Shown: positions 43,257 to 51,928, counted from the stretch's first letter. The stretch is 64,000 bases of DNA from Actinophytocola oryzae (GCF_004364325.1 NZ_SOCP01000001.1:806001-870000); one strand, 5' to 3'. Made by a program: numbers and translations. The notes: a model not told the origin generated them from the letters alone.

Positions 43257-43294
43257 TCGTCGAAGCGCTTCGACGATTTATCGAAGCGCTTCGA
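43257..43294. promoter_or_regulatory. Twin LacI-type operators 21 bp apart
   Basis: A perfect 20-bp palindrome TCGTCGAAGCGCTTCGACGA (43257-43276) is followed by TCGAAGCGCTTCGA (43281-43294). Both share the CGAAGCGCTTCG core with the central CG typical of LacI-family operators. Their centres are 21 bp apart, two helical turns. They lie 46 bp before the GH12 start and also upstream of the divergent ROK gene. Confidence 0.8.
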
Positions 43295-43340
43295 CGAGTC
43301 CCTGCACCTGCCGTGCAACGACGCTCGGAAGGAACTCGTC

Positions 43341-44033
43341 ATGCGGAACCCGATACGTTCACTGGCGACGGTGGTGGCCGTGGCGGCCATCGCCGTCGCG
43401 ACAGCCGGCACCGCCCAGGCGGCCGCGTGGTCCTCGACCGACAAATGGGGAACGTGGTCCAACGGTGGCTACACCGTGCGCAACGATGTGTGGGGCAGCG
43501 GCGCGGGCCCACAGACCATCTGGGCCAACTCGTACAGCAACTGGGGGGTGTGGGCCAACCACCCGAACACCGGCGGGGTGAAGGCGTACCCGCACTCGGC
43601 GAGGAACATCGGCCGCAACCTCAGCGCGCTGCGCAGCCTCTCCAGCAGCTTCAACGTGACCAGGCCCGGCAGCGGCGCCTACGCCACGGCCTACGACATC
43701 TGGGCGAACAACAACGCCTACGAGATCATGCTGTGGATGAACAAGACCGGCGCGGTCGGCCCGCTCGGCTCGAAGCAGACGACGGCGTCGATCGGCGGTC
43801 ACACCTGGGACGTCTACCGGGGGAGCAACGGCGCCAACGCCGTGTTCTCCTTCGTGCGCACCGGCAACACGAACTCCGGGTCGGTGGACGTGCTCGCGGT
43901 GATGAACTGGGTCAGGGGCCAGGGCTGGTACGGCGACGTCTCGGTCGGCGAGGTGCAGTTCGGCTTCGAGATCACGTCGTCGAGCGGCGGGTACGACTTC
44001 GTCAGCAACAGCTACTCGGTGTCGTTCTCCTGA
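43341..44033 (+). CDS. Secreted GH12 endoglucanase/xyloglucanase
   Basis: This 230-residue exported enzyme has a signal peptide cleaved near AQA (residue 27). The mature GH12 jelly roll starts WSSTDKWGTWSNGGY. The catalytic nucleophile is Glu128 in AYEIMLWM, and the acid/base is Glu210 in FGFEITSSS. The length fits the family without a carbohydrate-binding module. It acts on beta-1,4-glucans or xyloglucan outside the cell. The ATG at 43341 has GGAAGGA upstream. It overlaps the convergent MarR gene by 22 bp. The LacI-type operators upstream imply sugar-inducible control. Confidence 0.93.
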   Translation: MRNPIRSLATVVAVAAIAVATAGTAQAAAWSSTDKWGTWSNGGYTVRNDVWGSGAGPQTIWANSYSNWGVWANHPNTGGVKAYPHSARNIGRNLSALRSLSSSFNVTRPGSGAYATAYDIWANNNAYEIMLWMNKTGAVGPLGSKQTTASIGGHTWDVYRGSNGANAVFSFVRTGNTNSGSVDVLAVMNWVRGQGWYGDVSVGEVQFGFEITSSSGGYDFVSNSYSVSFS

Positions 44034-44470
44034 GTGCCTGACACGAGCGCCCGCAGCGCCGCACGCAGCTGCCGGGCGGCTCGGGGGTCGAGCGCGGCCA
44101 GGAAGTCGCGCTCGGCCTCGTCGCTCGCCGCGGTCGCCTTCTCCGTGGTGTCGCGTCCGGCCTCGGTCAGCTCCACCACGTTGCGCCTGCGGTCCTCGGC
44201 GTCGGGGTGGCGTGACACCAGGCCCTTGTCCTCGAGCGTGTCGAGCAGCGCGACCATCGTCGTGCGGTCGATGCCCAGGCGCCGGGCGGCCTCCTGCTGT
44301 GACGCGGGCTCGGTCCCGGTGAGCGCGAGCAGCACGGCCAGCTCGCGCCCGTTGACGCCGTGGGGCGCCAGTGCCCGCGCGTTCAGCTCGTTCATGCGCA
44401 GCTGGGCGTGTTTGAGCAGATAGCCGAGCCGCGTGCTCACCTCGGGTCCCGGCCCGTCGTTCCTCGACAC
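44012..44470 (-). CDS. MarR family transcriptional regulator
   Basis: This 152-residue winged-helix protein has the DNA-binding segment QQEAARRLGIDRTTMVALLD and a wing with PDAEDRRRNVVELTEAG, the signature of MarR proteins. The GTG at 44470 was chosen as start; later GTG codons are possible. It is divergent from an epimerase gene, with a 27-bp palindrome between them. It probably represses itself and that gene, in response to an unknown ligand. Confidence 0.9.
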   Translation of the reverse strand: MSRNDGPGPEVSTRLGYLLKHAQLRMNELNARALAPHGVNGRELAVLLALTGTEPASQQEAARRLGIDRTTMVALLDTLEDKGLVSRHPDAEDRRRNVVELTEAGRDTTEKATAASDEAERDFLAALDPRAARQLRAALRALVSGTQENDTE

Positions 44471-44491
44471 CTGTCCGATCTTACGACTAGG

Positions 44492-44518
44492 CTGATCGTC
44501 AGTAATACTGATGATCAG
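44492..44518. promoter_or_regulatory. 27-bp palindrome, probable MarR operator
   Basis: CTGATCGTCAGTA and TACTGATGATCAG are near-perfect inverted arms around a single central base, in the 67-bp gap between the divergent MarR and epimerase genes. Position and symmetry fit a MarR dimer site controlling both promoters. Confidence 0.75.
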
Positions 44519-44537
44519 CGTCAGGACAGGAGTTGTC

Positions 44538-45476
44538 ATGATCCTCGTTACCGGGGGACTCGGCTTCATCGGCAGGCACACCGTTCGGGCACTGCTCGAC
44601 CTCGGCGAGTCGTGTGTCCTCGTGCAGCGGCGCACGGCCGAGGTCCCCGAGGACCTCGCGGGCGAACGGGTGGTGGTGGAACAGGCCGACATCATCGATC
44701 CCTCGGCACTGCCCTCGGTCGGCGAGCGCCACGAGATCACCGGCGTCGTGCACCTCGCGGGCTCGGTGCCCTGGCCACCCGGCGCGCACGAACCGGTCGA
44801 CGGGGCGCGGAAGGCGATCGCCAGCCTGCTCAACGTCGTCGAGGCCGCCCGGCAGTGGGGGGTGTCGAGGGTGGGCGTCGCGAGCACGGTCGGCGTGTAC
44901 GCCGGCGTCGCCGAGGAGGGCCCGCTGCAGGAGGACGTGCCGCTGTCGATGTCCTCGGGCCACGTCATCCCGGCCTTCAAGAAGATCGGTGAGCTGCTGA
45001 CCGACCACCTGGCGGGGGTGACGGGGCTGGACCTGGTCAACTACCGCATCGCCGCGATCTGGGGTCCGCACGGCCACGCGGCGTCGCCGTTCTTCGCGGC
45101 ACCGGCCCTCGTGCGCGCCGCGGCCCTCGGCACCGAACCCGACCTCGCACCGCTGTACGCCCCGGCGCACGCCGAGGACGCCATCGACATGTGCTACGCG
45201 AAGGACTGCGGCCGTGCCATCGCGGCGCTGCAGCTCGCGGAGGTGCTCAACCACCGCACCTACAACGTGTCGTCCGGTCGGGCGACCAGCAACGCGGAGG
45301 TCCTCGCCGCCATCAGGAACGTGGTCCCCGACACCCGCGTCGACCTGCCTGCGGGCGGGTCCGGTCGGCGGCTCTGGCTGGACACCACGCGGCTGGCACA
45401 GGACACGGGGTTCCGGCCCGCGTACGACACCGAGCGCGCGGTCGCCGACTACGTGTCCTGGCTTCGCGCGGCGTGA
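44538..45476 (+). CDS. NAD-dependent epimerase/dehydratase, Tyr-less extended SDR
   Basis: This 312-residue extended short-chain dehydrogenase has the NAD-binding motif TGGLGFIG (residues 5-12), the Ser-region strand VGVASTVGVYAG and the motif VVHLAGSVPW. The catalytic YXXXK is altered: Lys148 is in place (PAFKKIGE), but the tyrosine position 144 is Ile. Ordinary dehydrogenase or epimerase chemistry may therefore be lost. The ATG at 44538 has GGAG eight bases upstream. It is probably controlled by the divergent MarR protein. Confidence 0.85.
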   Translation: MILVTGGLGFIGRHTVRALLDLGESCVLVQRRTAEVPEDLAGERVVVEQADIIDPSALPSVGERHEITGVVHLAGSVPWPPGAHEPVDGARKAIASLLNVVEAARQWGVSRVGVASTVGVYAGVAEEGPLQEDVPLSMSSGHVIPAFKKIGELLTDHLAGVTGLDLVNYRIAAIWGPHGHAASPFFAAPALVRAAALGTEPDLAPLYAPAHAEDAIDMCYAKDCGRAIAALQLAEVLNHRTYNVSSGRATSNAEVLAAIRNVVPDTRVDLPAGGSGRRLWLDTTRLAQDTGFRPAYDTERAVADYVSWLRAA

Positions 45477-45580
45477 GGAGACGATCACGTGTCCTGGCGT
45501 CGGGGGCCGTCGCGGTGGTAGGCACGGGGGATGGGCCTCGGTCCGAAGTGGAGCCACCGTGAGCGCGGAGTAGGAGAACC

Positions 45581-47119
45581 ATGACCGAGATGTCCTACGA
45601 GCCGCTGACACCGACCGCGCACCTGGAGCGGGCCGCCTCGGCTCACCGCGACCGGGTGGCCGTCGTGGACGGTGACCTGCGCCTGACCTACGGCGAGCTG
45701 CACGCGCGGTGCCGCCGGGTGGCGGGCGGTCTCGCGGCGCTGGCCGACGGCAGGCCGGTGGCCGTGCTGGCGACCAACAGCCACGTCATGCTGGAGGCAC
45801 ACTTCGCGGTGCCGTGGGCAGGGGTCCCGTTGGTGGCGTTGAACATCCGGCTCGCACCAGCGGAGCTGACCCACATCGTGCGCCACAGCGACGCGACGGT
45901 CCTGTTGTACGAGGCCGAGTTCGCTCCTGTCGCCCGCTCGATCGCGGCGGAGCTGCCGGGCCTGCGGCTCGTCGAGGCGGGCGGCGCCGACGACGAGTAC
46001 GCCTCCCTTGCCATGTCGGCGACACCGCTGGCCACCAGGCCCACCGACGAACGCGCACTGCTCGCCCTCAACTACACGAGCGGGACGACGGGCAGGCCCA
46101 AGGGCGTGATGTACCACCACCGGGGTGCCTACCTGCAGGCGCTGTCCCAGGTGGCACACGCGGGGCTGGACCCGTCGTCGGTGTTCCTGTGGACGCTGCC
46201 CATGTTCCACTGCAACGGCTGGGGCTATCCGTGGGCGGTCACCGCGGCGGGCGGGCGGCACGTGTGCCTGCGCAAGGTCGACCCTGGCGAGGTGTGGCGC
46301 CTGATCGCGGCCGAGGGGGTGACCCACCTCAACGCGGCCCCGACCGTGCTCACGATGCTGGCCCACGACCCGGCCGCCGCGCCGGTGGAGTCGCTGCGCG
46401 TGCAGACCGGCGGTGCGCCGCCGTCACCGGCCCTGCTGGAGAAGGCCGCCGCCCTGGGCATCGAGATCACGCACCTGTACGGGCTCACCGAGACGTTCGG
46501 CCCGTCGATCGTCTGCGACTGGCGGCCGGAGTGGGACGCGCTGCCGGCCTCGGAGCAGGCCAGGCTCAAGGCACGCCAGGGTGTGCGTACCTACACGACC
46601 GACGGGCTGCGGGTGCTGGACGCCGACGGCGCGGAGGTCCCGGCCGACGCGACGGCGACCGGCGAGATCGCGGTGCGCGGCAACACGGTGATGCTGGGCT
46701 ACTACAAGGATCCCGAGGCGACCGCGGCCGCGGCACCCGACGGGTGGTTCCGCACCGGCGACCTCGCCGTGCGCCACCCGGACGGCTACGTCGAGCTGCG
46801 GGACCGGAGCAAGGACGTGATCATCTCCGGTGGGGAGAACATCGCCTCGGTCGAGGTGGAGCAGGCGATCGCGTCCCACCCGGCCGTGCTGGAGGCCGCC
46901 GTGGTGGCCGTCCCGGACGAGAAGTGGGGCGAGGTCCCCGCCGCCTACGTGACACTGGCACCGGGCGCTGAGGTCACGGCGGAGGAGATCGTCGAACACG
47001 TCCGCACCCGCCTCGCACGCTTCAAGGCACCGCGCCACGTGGTGTTCACGGACCTGCCGAAGACCGCGACGGGCAAGATCCAGAAGTTCGTCCTGCGTGA
47101 GCGGGCCCGAGGGCACTGA
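45581..47119 (+). CDS. AMP-forming acyl-CoA synthetase
   Basis: This 512-residue ANL-superfamily ligase activates a carboxylic acid with ATP and joins it to CoA. The P-loop motif is YTSGTTGRPKGVMYHHRG, A5 reads HLYGLTETFGP, A7/A8 read GWFRTGDLAVRHPDGYVELRDRSKD (a long conserved stretch), and the A10 lysine is in LPKTATGKIQK. It resembles medium/long-chain or aromatic acyl-CoA ligases of the FadD type. Its stop is immediately adjacent to the convergent TetR gene, and it shares a functional theme with the acyl-CoA dehydrogenase at 47824. Confidence 0.93.
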   Translation: MTEMSYEPLTPTAHLERAASAHRDRVAVVDGDLRLTYGELHARCRRVAGGLAALADGRPVAVLATNSHVMLEAHFAVPWAGVPLVALNIRLAPAELTHIVRHSDATVLLYEAEFAPVARSIAAELPGLRLVEAGGADDEYASLAMSATPLATRPTDERALLALNYTSGTTGRPKGVMYHHRGAYLQALSQVAHAGLDPSSVFLWTLPMFHCNGWGYPWAVTAAGGRHVCLRKVDPGEVWRLIAAEGVTHLNAAPTVLTMLAHDPAAAPVESLRVQTGGAPPSPALLEKAAALGIEITHLYGLTETFGPSIVCDWRPEWDALPASEQARLKARQGVRTYTTDGLRVLDADGAEVPADATATGEIAVRGNTVMLGYYKDPEATAAAAPDGWFRTGDLAVRHPDGYVELRDRSKDVIISGGENIASVEVEQAIASHPAVLEAAVVAVPDEKWGEVPAAYVTLAPGAEVTAEEIVEHVRTRLARFKAPRHVVFTDLPKTATGKIQKFVLRERARGH

Positions 47120-47704
47120 TCAGCCGGGCGCGCCGACGATGCGCATGGCGAGGTCGCCGTAGTACCAGACGATCTCGTCCTCGGACAGCTCGCCGTCCTC
47201 GCGGTACCAGGCGGCGACGCCCATGCCGAGGTCGAGGACGGCGTAGGACGCGAGCCGCACGGACGTGACGTCGAACCGTCCCGCGTGGACACCGTCGGCG
47301 ACCAGCGCGCGGAAGCGGTGTTCGTAGTCGTCCCGGCTGGCCAGGACCGCGGTGCGGTGCGGCTCCTCCAGGCTGCGGATCTCGCGGTTGCCGACGAACG
47401 CCTCCAGGCGGTGCCTGGCGTGGTAGCGGACGTGGGCCTCGACCGCGCGCCGCAGCCGCACCGCCGGGTCGGCACTGGCACGCACGGCGACACCGTGCGC
47501 TTCCCGCAGCGCGGCCATGGTGTCGAGCATGATGCGGGCCAGCAGGTCCTGTTTGGACGTGACGTGCTTGTACAGGCTGGGCCCGCGAACTCCCACGGCC
47601 GCACCGATGTCGCCCATGGTGGTCGCCCGGTAACCGTCGCGAGCGAACAGCTCCAACGCGGCGTCGCGGATCTCCGCGTCCCGCGTGCCCGCCGCTGCGG
47701 TCAC
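47120..47704 (-). CDS. TetR family transcriptional regulator
   Basis: This 194-residue regulator has an N-terminal helix-turn-helix (TTMGDIGAAVGVRGPSLYKH) and a helical ligand domain similar to KstR2/FadR-like actinobacterial repressors. The GTG at 47704 is the start. It is divergent from the acyl-CoA dehydrogenase, with a palindrome in the gap, and ends on the base next to the acyl-CoA synthetase stop. It probably represses acyl-CoA degradation genes, with an acyl-CoA as inducer. Confidence 0.92.
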   Translation of the reverse strand: MTAAAGTRDAEIRDAALELFARDGYRATTMGDIGAAVGVRGPSLYKHVTSKQDLLARIMLDTMAALREAHGVAVRASADPAVRLRRAVEAHVRYHARHRLEAFVGNREIRSLEEPHRTAVLASRDDYEHRFRALVADGVHAGRFDVTSVRLASYAVLDLGMGVAAWYREDGELSEDEIVWYYGDLAMRIVGAPG

Positions 47705-47773
47705 TGGTCCCTCCCGGGGGCTATCGGACGGTAGCCGTACTGGGCAGCATACTGCCGGTTCTCGTTCGGAATG

Positions 47774-47804
47774 TTAGCCTCGTGCTGGCTAATGCTCATT
47801 AGCC
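47774..47804. promoter_or_regulatory. TetR operator: palindrome plus extra half-site
   Basis: GGCTAATG and CATTAGCC (47787-47804) are perfect arms around a 2-bp centre. An extra TTAGCC lies at 47774-47779, giving an additional inverted pair with GGCTAA. The site is 19 bp before the acyl-CoA dehydrogenase ATG and should be bound by the divergent TetR protein. Confidence 0.75.
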
Positions 47805-47823
47805 TTGCGTTCGAGGAGGCCGC

Positions 47824-49011
47824 ATGGCGATCGACCTTCGGCACGGCGACGACGTCGCGGACCTCGTCGCACGCACCGAGGCCCTGGTACGCGACACGGT
47901 GGTGCCGCTGGAGGAACGTCACGGCGGGGTGATCGCCTCGGTGGGGGAGGAGGGTCGGGTCGAGCTTCAGCGGGCCGCGGCCGACGCCGGGGTCCTCGCC
48001 CCGCACGCGCCACGCGAGTACGGCGGCCACGGGCTGGGGATGTGCGACCGCGCGCCGGTGTTCGAGGCGGCGGGCTACTCCCTGTTCGGTCCTCTCGCGC
48101 TGAACATCGCGGCACCCGACGAGGGAAACGTGCACCTGCTGGCGGAGGTGGCCACGCCCGAACAGAAGGAGCGGTACCTCGCCCCCCTCGCGACAGGCCG
48201 CGTCCGCTCGTGCTTCGCGATGACCGAACCCGCGCCCGGTGCCGGCTCGGACCCCTCCGCGCTCACCACGAGCGCGACCCGGGTCCCCGGCGGGTGGCGC
48301 ATCGACGGGCACAAGTGGTTCATCACCGGCGCCGACGGTGCCGGGTTCGCGATCTGCATGGCCCGCACCTCCGGCACGCCGGGTGACCGGGGCGGCGCCA
48401 CGATGTTCCTCGTCGACGCGGAGAACCCGGGCATGCGGGTCGTCCGCCACGTCGAGACACTCGACCAGAGCATGATCGGCGGCCACTGCGAGGTCCGGTT
48501 CGACGACTGCGTGGTCGGCGACGACGCCGTGCTGGGTGCGGTCGACGAGGGTTTCACCTACGCGCAGGTCCGCCTCGGCCCCGCCAGGACGACCCACTGC
48601 ATGCGGTGGCTGGGCATCGGCAGACGCGCCCAGGACCTCGCCGTCGGCTACGTCGCCGAGCGAAAGGTGTTCGGCGCCCGGCTCGCCGAACTGGGCATGG
48701 TCCAGCAGCTGATCGCCGACAACGAGATCGACATCGAGGCCTCGCGCGCGCTGGTCACGCGTGCCTGCTGGGAGCTGGACCAGGGCCGCTCGGCCGCCCA
48801 GCTCACCTCGATCGCCAAGACCTTCGTCGCCGAGGCGGTGTGGCGGATCGTCGACCGGGCGGTGCAGCTGTGCGGCGCGCTCGGCGTCTCACACGACATC
48901 CTCCTGTCCCGCTACCTGCGGGAGGTCCGCGCGTTCCGCATCTACGACGGCCCATCGGAGGTCCACCGCTGGGCCATCGCCCGCCGGGTGGTGAAACGCC
49001 ACTCCCACTAG
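47824..49011 (+). CDS. Acyl-CoA dehydrogenase
   Basis: This 395-residue FAD enzyme introduces the alpha-beta double bond in acyl-CoA. FAD/substrate motifs are CFAMTEPAPGAGSDPS and WFITGADGAGFAICMAR, and the C-terminal catalytic loop is IYDGPSEVHRWAIARR. The usual YEGT/EGTxE catalytic glutamate region reads YDGP, as in the ACAD10/11-like branch, where an Asp serves as base. The ATG at 47824 has GAGGAGG upstream. Together with the synthetase and TetR gene it forms a small acyl-CoA degradation set. Its TAG stop shares the CTAG at 49008-49011 with the convergent gene's TAG. Confidence 0.92.
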   Translation: MAIDLRHGDDVADLVARTEALVRDTVVPLEERHGGVIASVGEEGRVELQRAAADAGVLAPHAPREYGGHGLGMCDRAPVFEAAGYSLFGPLALNIAAPDEGNVHLLAEVATPEQKERYLAPLATGRVRSCFAMTEPAPGAGSDPSALTTSATRVPGGWRIDGHKWFITGADGAGFAICMARTSGTPGDRGGATMFLVDAENPGMRVVRHVETLDQSMIGGHCEVRFDDCVVGDDAVLGAVDEGFTYAQVRLGPARTTHCMRWLGIGRRAQDLAVGYVAERKVFGARLAELGMVQQLIADNEIDIEASRALVTRACWELDQGRSAAQLTSIAKTFVAEAVWRIVDRAVQLCGALGVSHDILLSRYLREVRAFRIYDGPSEVHRWAIARRVVKRHSH

Positions 49012-49421
49012 CGGCGCTGGTCGGCGTCCCCGTCCGCGGCGGCGGCCTGTGCGAGCGCGGCCACGGTCTGCTCGAGCCCCTCCTGCACCTCGCCGCCGTG
49101 GGCCTCCCGGACGCTGTGCAACGCGACGGTGATGCGGGACCTGCCTGCCGCCAGCTCGTCGACCCGCAGCTTGCCGTGGTAGTCGTCCGGGCCCTCCGCA
49201 CCCCACTCCAGGCGGCGGGCGGACTCGTCCGGCCGCACCCAGGCCTCACCCTCGACGTGGTGGCCGTGCACCTCGGCCTCGACGTGGACGGACTCCCCGC
49301 CCTCCGGCTCGGCGGCCGTCATCTGCGGGAAGTACCTGGGAAGGTTTCGCGGATCGGACAGGTAGTGGAACAGGACGTCGGCGGACACGTCGGCGTCGGC
49401 TGTGTGCGTGTAGGTCGTCAT
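49008..49421 (-). CDS. SRPBCC (START-like) family protein
   Basis: This 137-residue protein starts TTYTHTADADVSADVLFHYL and has the helix-grip pattern of polyketide cyclase/SRPBCC proteins (DPRNLPRYFPQMTAAEPEGG, WGAEGPDDYHGKLRV). Such proteins bind hydrophobic ligands or modulate stress responses; no specific function can be given. The ATG at 49421 fits the fold boundary better than the more upstream start at 49454. It overlaps the acyl-CoA dehydrogenase stop by four bases. Confidence 0.8.
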   Translation of the reverse strand: MTTYTHTADADVSADVLFHYLSDPRNLPRYFPQMTAAEPEGGESVHVEAEVHGHHVEGEAWVRPDESARRLEWGAEGPDDYHGKLRVDELAAGRSRITVALHSVREAHGGEVQEGLEQTVAALAQAAAADGDADQRR

Positions 49422-49457
49422 GGAGTCAGGGGTAGCCCGGGGGCGGGGCGTCACACC

Positions 49458-50996
49458 TCACCGCGGGGTCCTGCCCACCGGGACCGGGGTGTTCCTCGGC
49501 TTCGCCCAGCCGAACGTCAGCTCCACCGCCCGTTTCCAGTTCGAGTACTCGTCCTCGCGGGTGTCGGGGTCCATCTGCGGGGTCCAGCGTGCCGCGAGGT
49601 GCCAGTTGCGGCGAAGTCCCGCCAGGTCGGGCCAGTAACCGACCGCGAGTCCCGCGGCGTACGCGGCGCCGAGCGACACCGTCTCCGCGATCATCGGTCG
49701 CATCACCGGCACGTCCAGGACGTCCGCGATGCACTGCATCAGCAGGTGGTCCGCCGTCATGCCGCCGTCCACCCGCAGGACCCTCGTCTGCGTGCCGAGG
49801 TCCGCGTTCATCGCGTCGACGACCTCGCGGGTCTGCCACGCCGTCGCCTCCAGCACCGCCCTGGCCAGGTGACCCTTCGTGATGTACGACGTCAGCCCCA
49901 CGATGATGCCGCGTGCCTCGCTGTGCCAGTGCGGCGCGAACAGCCCCGAGAAGGCCGGCACGATGTAGCAGCCGCCGTTGTCCTTGACGGTCCTCGCGAG
50001 CGTCTCGATCTCCGGCGCGCTGTGGATCAGCCCCAGGTTGTCGCGGAACCACTGGACCAGCGAGCCCGTGACGGCGATCGAGCCTTCCAGGGCGTAGGTC
50101 ACCGGCTCGCCGCCGATCTGGTAGCCGATCGTGGTGAGCAGCCCGTGCTCGGAGCGGATCAGCTTGGTGCCGGTGTTCATCAGCAGGAAGCTGCCCGTGC
50201 CGTAGGTGCACTTGGTCTCGCCCTCGGCGAAGCACGTCTGCCCGAACAGCGCCGCGTGCTGGTCGCCGAGCGCCGCCGCGATCTCGATGCCCGGCACCAC
50301 CCGGGTGGTGCGACCGTGGATCTCGGTGGTCGGGCGGATCTGCGGCAGCATCCGGTGCGGGATGTCGAAGAAGGACAGCAGCTCGGCGTCCCACTGCTGC
50401 GTGGTGATGTTCATCAGCATGGTCCGCGACGCGTTGGTGACGTCCGTGACGTGCAGGCCGCCGTTGACGCCCCCGGTCAGGTTCCAGATCAGCCAGGTGT
50501 CCATCGTGCCGAACAGCACGTCACCGCGTTCGGCCCGGTCGCGCAGGCCCGGGGTGTTGTCCAGCATCCACCGCAGGCTCGGCGCGGAGAAGTACGTGGC
50601 GAGCGGCAGCCCGCAGCGGGCGGCCACCTCGTCGGCGCCCGGCCGCGCGGCCAGCTCGCCCACGATCGACTCGGTGCGGATGTCCTCCCACACGATCGCC
50701 CGCCCGACGGGTACGCCGGTGTGCCGGTCCCACACGACACACGTCTCCCGCTGGTTGGTGATGCCCAGCGCGACGACCTGGTCGGCGCCGATGCCCGCGT
50801 CCCGCATCGCCTGCGGCATGATCCGGTCGACGTTGCGCCAGATCTCGACCGCGTCCTGCTCCACCCAGCCGGGCCTCGGGTAGTGCTGCCGGTGTTCGCG
50901 CTGCGCGACCGACACGAGCCGGGCGTTGCTGTCGAAGACGATGCACCGGGTCGAGGTGGTGCCCTGGTCGATCGCCATCACGTACCGCTGCGCCAT
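49458..50996 (-). CDS. glpK: Glycerol kinase (copy 1)
   Basis: This 512-residue FGGY-family kinase phosphorylates glycerol to glycerol 3-phosphate. The ATP/substrate motifs [29 protein letters not shown], the glycerol-contact region SLRWMLDNTPG, and the FGGY-type segment GGCYIVPAFSGLFAPHW are intact. It follows the IclR gene on the same strand by 12 bp, so the two are probably co-transcribed. Copy 2 lies on the other side of the divergent promoter. The two copies are clearly divergent rather than a recent duplication. Confidence 0.95.
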   Translation of the reverse strand: MAQRYVMAIDQGTTSTRCIVFDSNARLVSVAQREHRQHYPRPGWVEQDAVEIWRNVDRIMPQAMRDAGIGADQVVALGITNQRETCVVWDRHTGVPVGRAIVWEDIRTESIVGELAARPGADEVAARCGLPLATYFSAPSLRWMLDNTPGLRDRAERGDVLFGTMDTWLIWNLTGGVNGGLHVTDVTNASRTMLMNITTQQWDAELLSFFDIPHRMLPQIRPTTEIHGRTTRVVPGIEIAAALGDQHAALFGQTCFAEGETKCTYGTGSFLLMNTGTKLIRSEHGLLTTIGYQIGGEPVTYALEGSIAVTGSLVQWFRDNLGLIHSAPEIETLARTVKDNGGCYIVPAFSGLFAPHWHSEARGIIVGLTSYITKGHLARAVLEATAWQTREVVDAMNADLGTQTRVLRVDGGMTADHLLMQCIADVLDVPVMRPMIAETVSLGAAYAAGLAVGYWPDLAGLRRNWHLAARWTPQMDPDTREDEYSNWKRAVELTFGWAKPRNTPVPVGRTPR

Positions 50997-51008
50997 CGTT
51001 CCTCGTCC

Positions 51009-51773
51009 TCAGTTCGCCGGGCCAAGCTCGCGGGACACCGCCTCCGCCGCACGGCAGACCTGGTCCACCAGGGCGGCCTTGGGGCGGTTGCCCGCCTGGC
51101 AGATCCGGTCGACGGCCCCCGAGATCCCGATCGCGCCGACGACGAGCCCGCCAGGGAGGCGGATCGGCGCGGCGACGCCGGCCTCGCCGGGCATGGACTC
51201 CTCGGCCTCGCTCGCCCACCCGGCCGCGCGCACCTCGGCGAGCACGCGCTCCAGGGCCGCCGCCCGCACGATCGTCCGCCGCGTCAGTGAGGTCAGCTCG
51301 TCGCGGCGGACCGTGGCGAACAGGCCCGCGTCGTAGGCGAGCAGCACCTTGCCGAGCGCGGTCGCGTGGAGCGGCAGCATGGCGCCGATGCCGAGGGTCT
51401 GCATGGTGTCGTCGGGCCGGAACACGTGGTGCACGACCAGTACCGCGCCGTCGAGGTGCATGCCGAGCCGGACCTCGTGGCCGCTGCGTGCGGCGAGGCT
51501 GTCCGCCCAGTTGATCGACCGCGACCGCAGCTCGTTCGCGTCCAGGTAGCTCGTCCCCAGGTGCAGTAGCGCGGCGCCGAGCCGGTACTGCCCGGTACTC
51601 TGGTCCTGCTCGACGAACTCGACCCGTTGCAGGGTGCGTAGGATGCCGTGCGCGGTGCCCTTCGCGAGGCCGAGCGCGGCCGCTATCTCGGCGAGTCCGT
51701 GATGGCCGGAACCCCGTGCGAGCAGGCGCAACATCGCCGCCGCACGTTCGATCGACTGGATCGGACCCGGCAC
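51009..51773 (-). CDS. IclR family regulator of glycerol use (GylR-like)
   Basis: This 254-residue protein has an N-terminal winged helix (HHGLAEIAAALGLAKGTAHG) and an IclR effector domain (MHLDGAVLVVHHVFRPDD, ALGKVLLAYD, GWASEAEESMPGEAGVAAPI). It lies divergent to glpF and ahead of glpK copy 1, the arrangement of the Streptomyces gylR-gylCAB locus, so it most likely represses both units until glycerol or glycerol 3-phosphate is present. The GTG at 51773 is the start. Confidence 0.93.
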   Translation of the reverse strand: MPGPIQSIERAAAMLRLLARGSGHHGLAEIAAALGLAKGTAHGILRTLQRVEFVEQDQSTGQYRLGAALLHLGTSYLDANELRSRSINWADSLAARSGHEVRLGMHLDGAVLVVHHVFRPDDTMQTLGIGAMLPLHATALGKVLLAYDAGLFATVRRDELTSLTRRTIVRAAALERVLAEVRAAGWASEAEESMPGEAGVAAPIRLPGGLVVGAIGISGAVDRICQAGNRPKAALVDQVCRAAEAVSRELGPAN

Positions 51774-51795
51774 CTTCGGAACCTATCCGACCTCA

Positions 51796-51928
51796 TCGGC
51801 AATGTCGAACGCTCACCGAGCCCGTCGACGCGTCGCTCATGGGCCCTGAGCGGCCCGTGAACACCAACGACCAAAGACGTCAACCGGTGGGACGGTAACC
51901 GTTCGGGGGACGCGTTCGACAATGCCGA
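51796..51928. promoter_or_regulatory. Pair of inverted IclR-type operator sites in the divergent glycerol promoter
   Basis: TCGGCAATGTCGAACGC (51796-51812) and GCGTTCGACAATGCCGA (51912-51928) are reverse complements of each other with one mismatch. One lies just before the IclR gene, the other about 106 bp before glpF. They are good candidates for binding by the IclR protein, possibly with looping. The rest of the 260-bp gap (51774-52033) contains no gene I can support. Confidence 0.7.
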
